NCBI GenBank assembly: GCA_035516795.1
Contig: DATIZX010000028.1
Coordinates: 14,569 to 78,568 of the forward strand
DNA length: 64,000 bases
From: DATJBF01 sp035516795
GTDB taxonomy: Bacteria > Verrucomicrobiota > Verrucomicrobiia > Palsa-1439
Direction of reading: 5' to 3'
This document shows, piece after piece, positions 63,141 to 64,000 of the stretch (positions are counted from its first letter, which is position 1; every line of letters starts with the position of its first letter). The notes beneath the pieces were generated by a model. It did not search any database and was not told the origin of the DNA. It saw only the letters and a program-made list of their open reading frames with translations. Made by a program: the position numbers and the translations under genes.

Positions 63141-63154
63141 AAAAACGTTTTACC
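63141..63154 (-). promoter_or_regulatory. LacI-type operator candidate
   Basis: AAAAACGTTTTACC is identical over 14 bases to the site at 10810-10823 and contains the palindrome AAAACGTTTT. It lies between the prepilin-like gene and the LacI gene (127 bases from its ATG). A related GTCAAACGATTTTCC at 63239-63253 lies nearer the LacI start. Autoregulation is likely if the site is real. Confidence 0.6.
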
Positions 63155-63280
63155 GAGAAAATATTTTCCATTTTCCATCCGCTGACCTCTATCACTATAA
63201 CATGCTTGAATATTGGTTGGCAACCTGAGATAGTCTGGTCAAACGATTTTCCTGGAGCCAGGGTCGGGGCCGAAAGCGGG

Positions 63281-64000
63281 ATGATTTCAGCAAAGAAACG
63301 CTTCACGATCAAAGACATTGCCGAGCATAGCGGCGTCTCCATTTCCACCGTTTCGCTCGTGCTCAATGGCAATCCCCGCATCAGCACCGCCACTCGGGAG
63401 CGGGTTCTCAAGACCATCCAGCGCCTCGGCTACCAACCCAACCGCATGGCGCGCACCCTGGCCTGGCGGCATACCCGAACGTTGGCCGTGCTGCTCCCGC
63501 AACTCAAACACGGCTTTGCGGACGTCTATTTCGGCGAGATTGTCAGCGGCATTTACGACCGGGCCTGCGAGCTGGGATACAAGATCCTTCTGGAAGTGGC
63601 GCGCCCGGAGTTCGTCCAGAGCAAGGAATACCTCCAGTTGTACGACCAGAAATTCGTGGACGGCATTTTGTTTATCGGCGCCAACGCCCGTCACCGTTTT
63701 GTCGAAGACTTTGCCGACGGGTCTCGGCCGATGTTGATGGTCAACAACTATTCCCAAGAGTTCGATCTCAACTATGTCGTCTCCAACTATCGGCACGGCG
63801 CTTCCCAAGCAGCCGAACATCTGATCCATCTGGGCCATGAACGCATCGGGGTGATCAGCGGCGGTTTGCTCGAGATCCAGACCTGCCAGGACATCTTCGA
63901 TTCCTTCAAGGAAGTGCTGGCCAACGCCCATATCAGCCTCGCCCCCGACCAGATCGCTACCGGTTGGTTGACTGAAGAGGGGGGGATCAAGGCCGCCGAG
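63281..64000 (+). CDS. LacI-family transcriptional regulator (3' end outside window)
   Basis: ATG 63281 opens a frame without a stop to the right edge (240 codons). The N-terminus is a LacI helix-turn-helix (TIKDIAEHSGVSISTVSLVLNGN...RVLKTIQRLGYQPNRMARTL), with the hinge helix after YQPN. The periplasmic-binding-protein-like effector domain starts at TRTLAVLLPQLKHGFADVYFGEIVSG and continues through GILFIGANA and AAEHLIHLGHERIGVISG. Members bind sugars or sugar phosphates and palindromic operators with a central CG. It is the only DNA-binding regulator seen in the glucan locus and the best candidate to bind the nine TAAANCGNT sites. The effector is not predictable from the visible part. Confidence 0.93.
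   Translation, partial: MISAKKRFTIKDIAEHSGVSISTVSLVLNGNPRISTATRERVLKTIQRLGYQPNRMARTLAWRHTRTLAVLLPQLKHGFADVYFGEIVSGIYDRACELGYKILLEVARPEFVQSKEYLQLYDQKFVDGILFIGANARHRFVEDFADGSRPMLMVNNYSQEFDLNYVVSNYRHGASQAAEHLIHLGHERIGVISGGLLEIQTCQDIFDSFKEVLANAHISLAPDQIATGWLTEEGGIKAAE

Noticed and set aside
1..64000. CRISPR arrays, tRNA or rRNA genes, insertion sequences or phage genes
   Set aside because: None seen by reading: no regular short repeats with spacers, no tRNA cloverleaf end signals noticed, no transposase or integrase motifs. A tRNA scan would settle the small RNA question.

Overview
The window comes from a Gram-negative-type, moderately GC-rich bacterium, most likely Verrucomicrobiota of the Limisphaerales/Pedosphaera kind. 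The evidence is the combination of PEP-CTERM proteins, a prepilin-like 'FTLIELLVVIAIIGILAAML' protein, very large secreted enzymes that end in a calcium-binding-type repeat plus a short Ig-like tail closing on FYRVRLVP-like residues, and a TMTC-like membrane/TPR protein. This is inferred from family knowledge; no rRNA or marker gene is present to confirm it.

Layout. Positions 1-7.6 kb are housekeeping: two CNNM/CBS-type transporters (the first cut by the window edge), an ACT-domain protein, hisF-hisI-trpE, a TPR lipoprotein, a zinc-finger-like protein and a small heat-shock protein. From about 8 kb to the end the window is almost entirely an alpha-glucan (starch/glycogen/maltodextrin) utilisation locus. 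It has these transcription units: (i) a leftward GH13 amylase plus MFS sugar transporter; (ii) a divergent GH31; (iii) a leftward operon of a six-hairpin glycosidase, a GH127-like protein, a DPE2-type GH77 glucanotransferase and an esterase; (iv) a rightward operon of GH57, divergent GH57-like and GH13 giants; (v) a leftward neopullulanase-like GH13; (vi) a PAS sensor without an output domain; (vii) a rightward GH31 giant; (viii) a PEP-CTERM beta-strand-repeat protein divergent from two tandem GH13 giants and a CPBP protease; (ix) a branching-enzyme-like GH13 giant; (x) a double-module secreted protein with a BACON-like domain, a TMTC/TPR membrane protein, and a PEP-CTERM protein carrying the same module; (xi) a prepilin-like protein and a LacI-family regulator cut by the right edge.

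How it may work together. The secreted giants attack polymeric alpha-glucan outside the cell or at its surface. The smaller signal-peptide GH13 and GH31 enzymes trim oligosaccharides, the MFS carrier imports them, and cytoplasmic GH77 disproportionates maltose or maltodextrin. Two observations tie the locus together. First, eight secreted proteins of unrelated catalytic families share a homologous C-terminal Ig-like tail, a candidate sorting or anchoring module that coexists with the PEP-CTERM system. Second, nine intergenic sites with core TAAANCGNT, typical of LacI-family operators, sit upstream of nearly every glucan unit and in front of the LacI gene itself, suggesting one local regulon. 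All function calls are by reading motifs; no database search was run.
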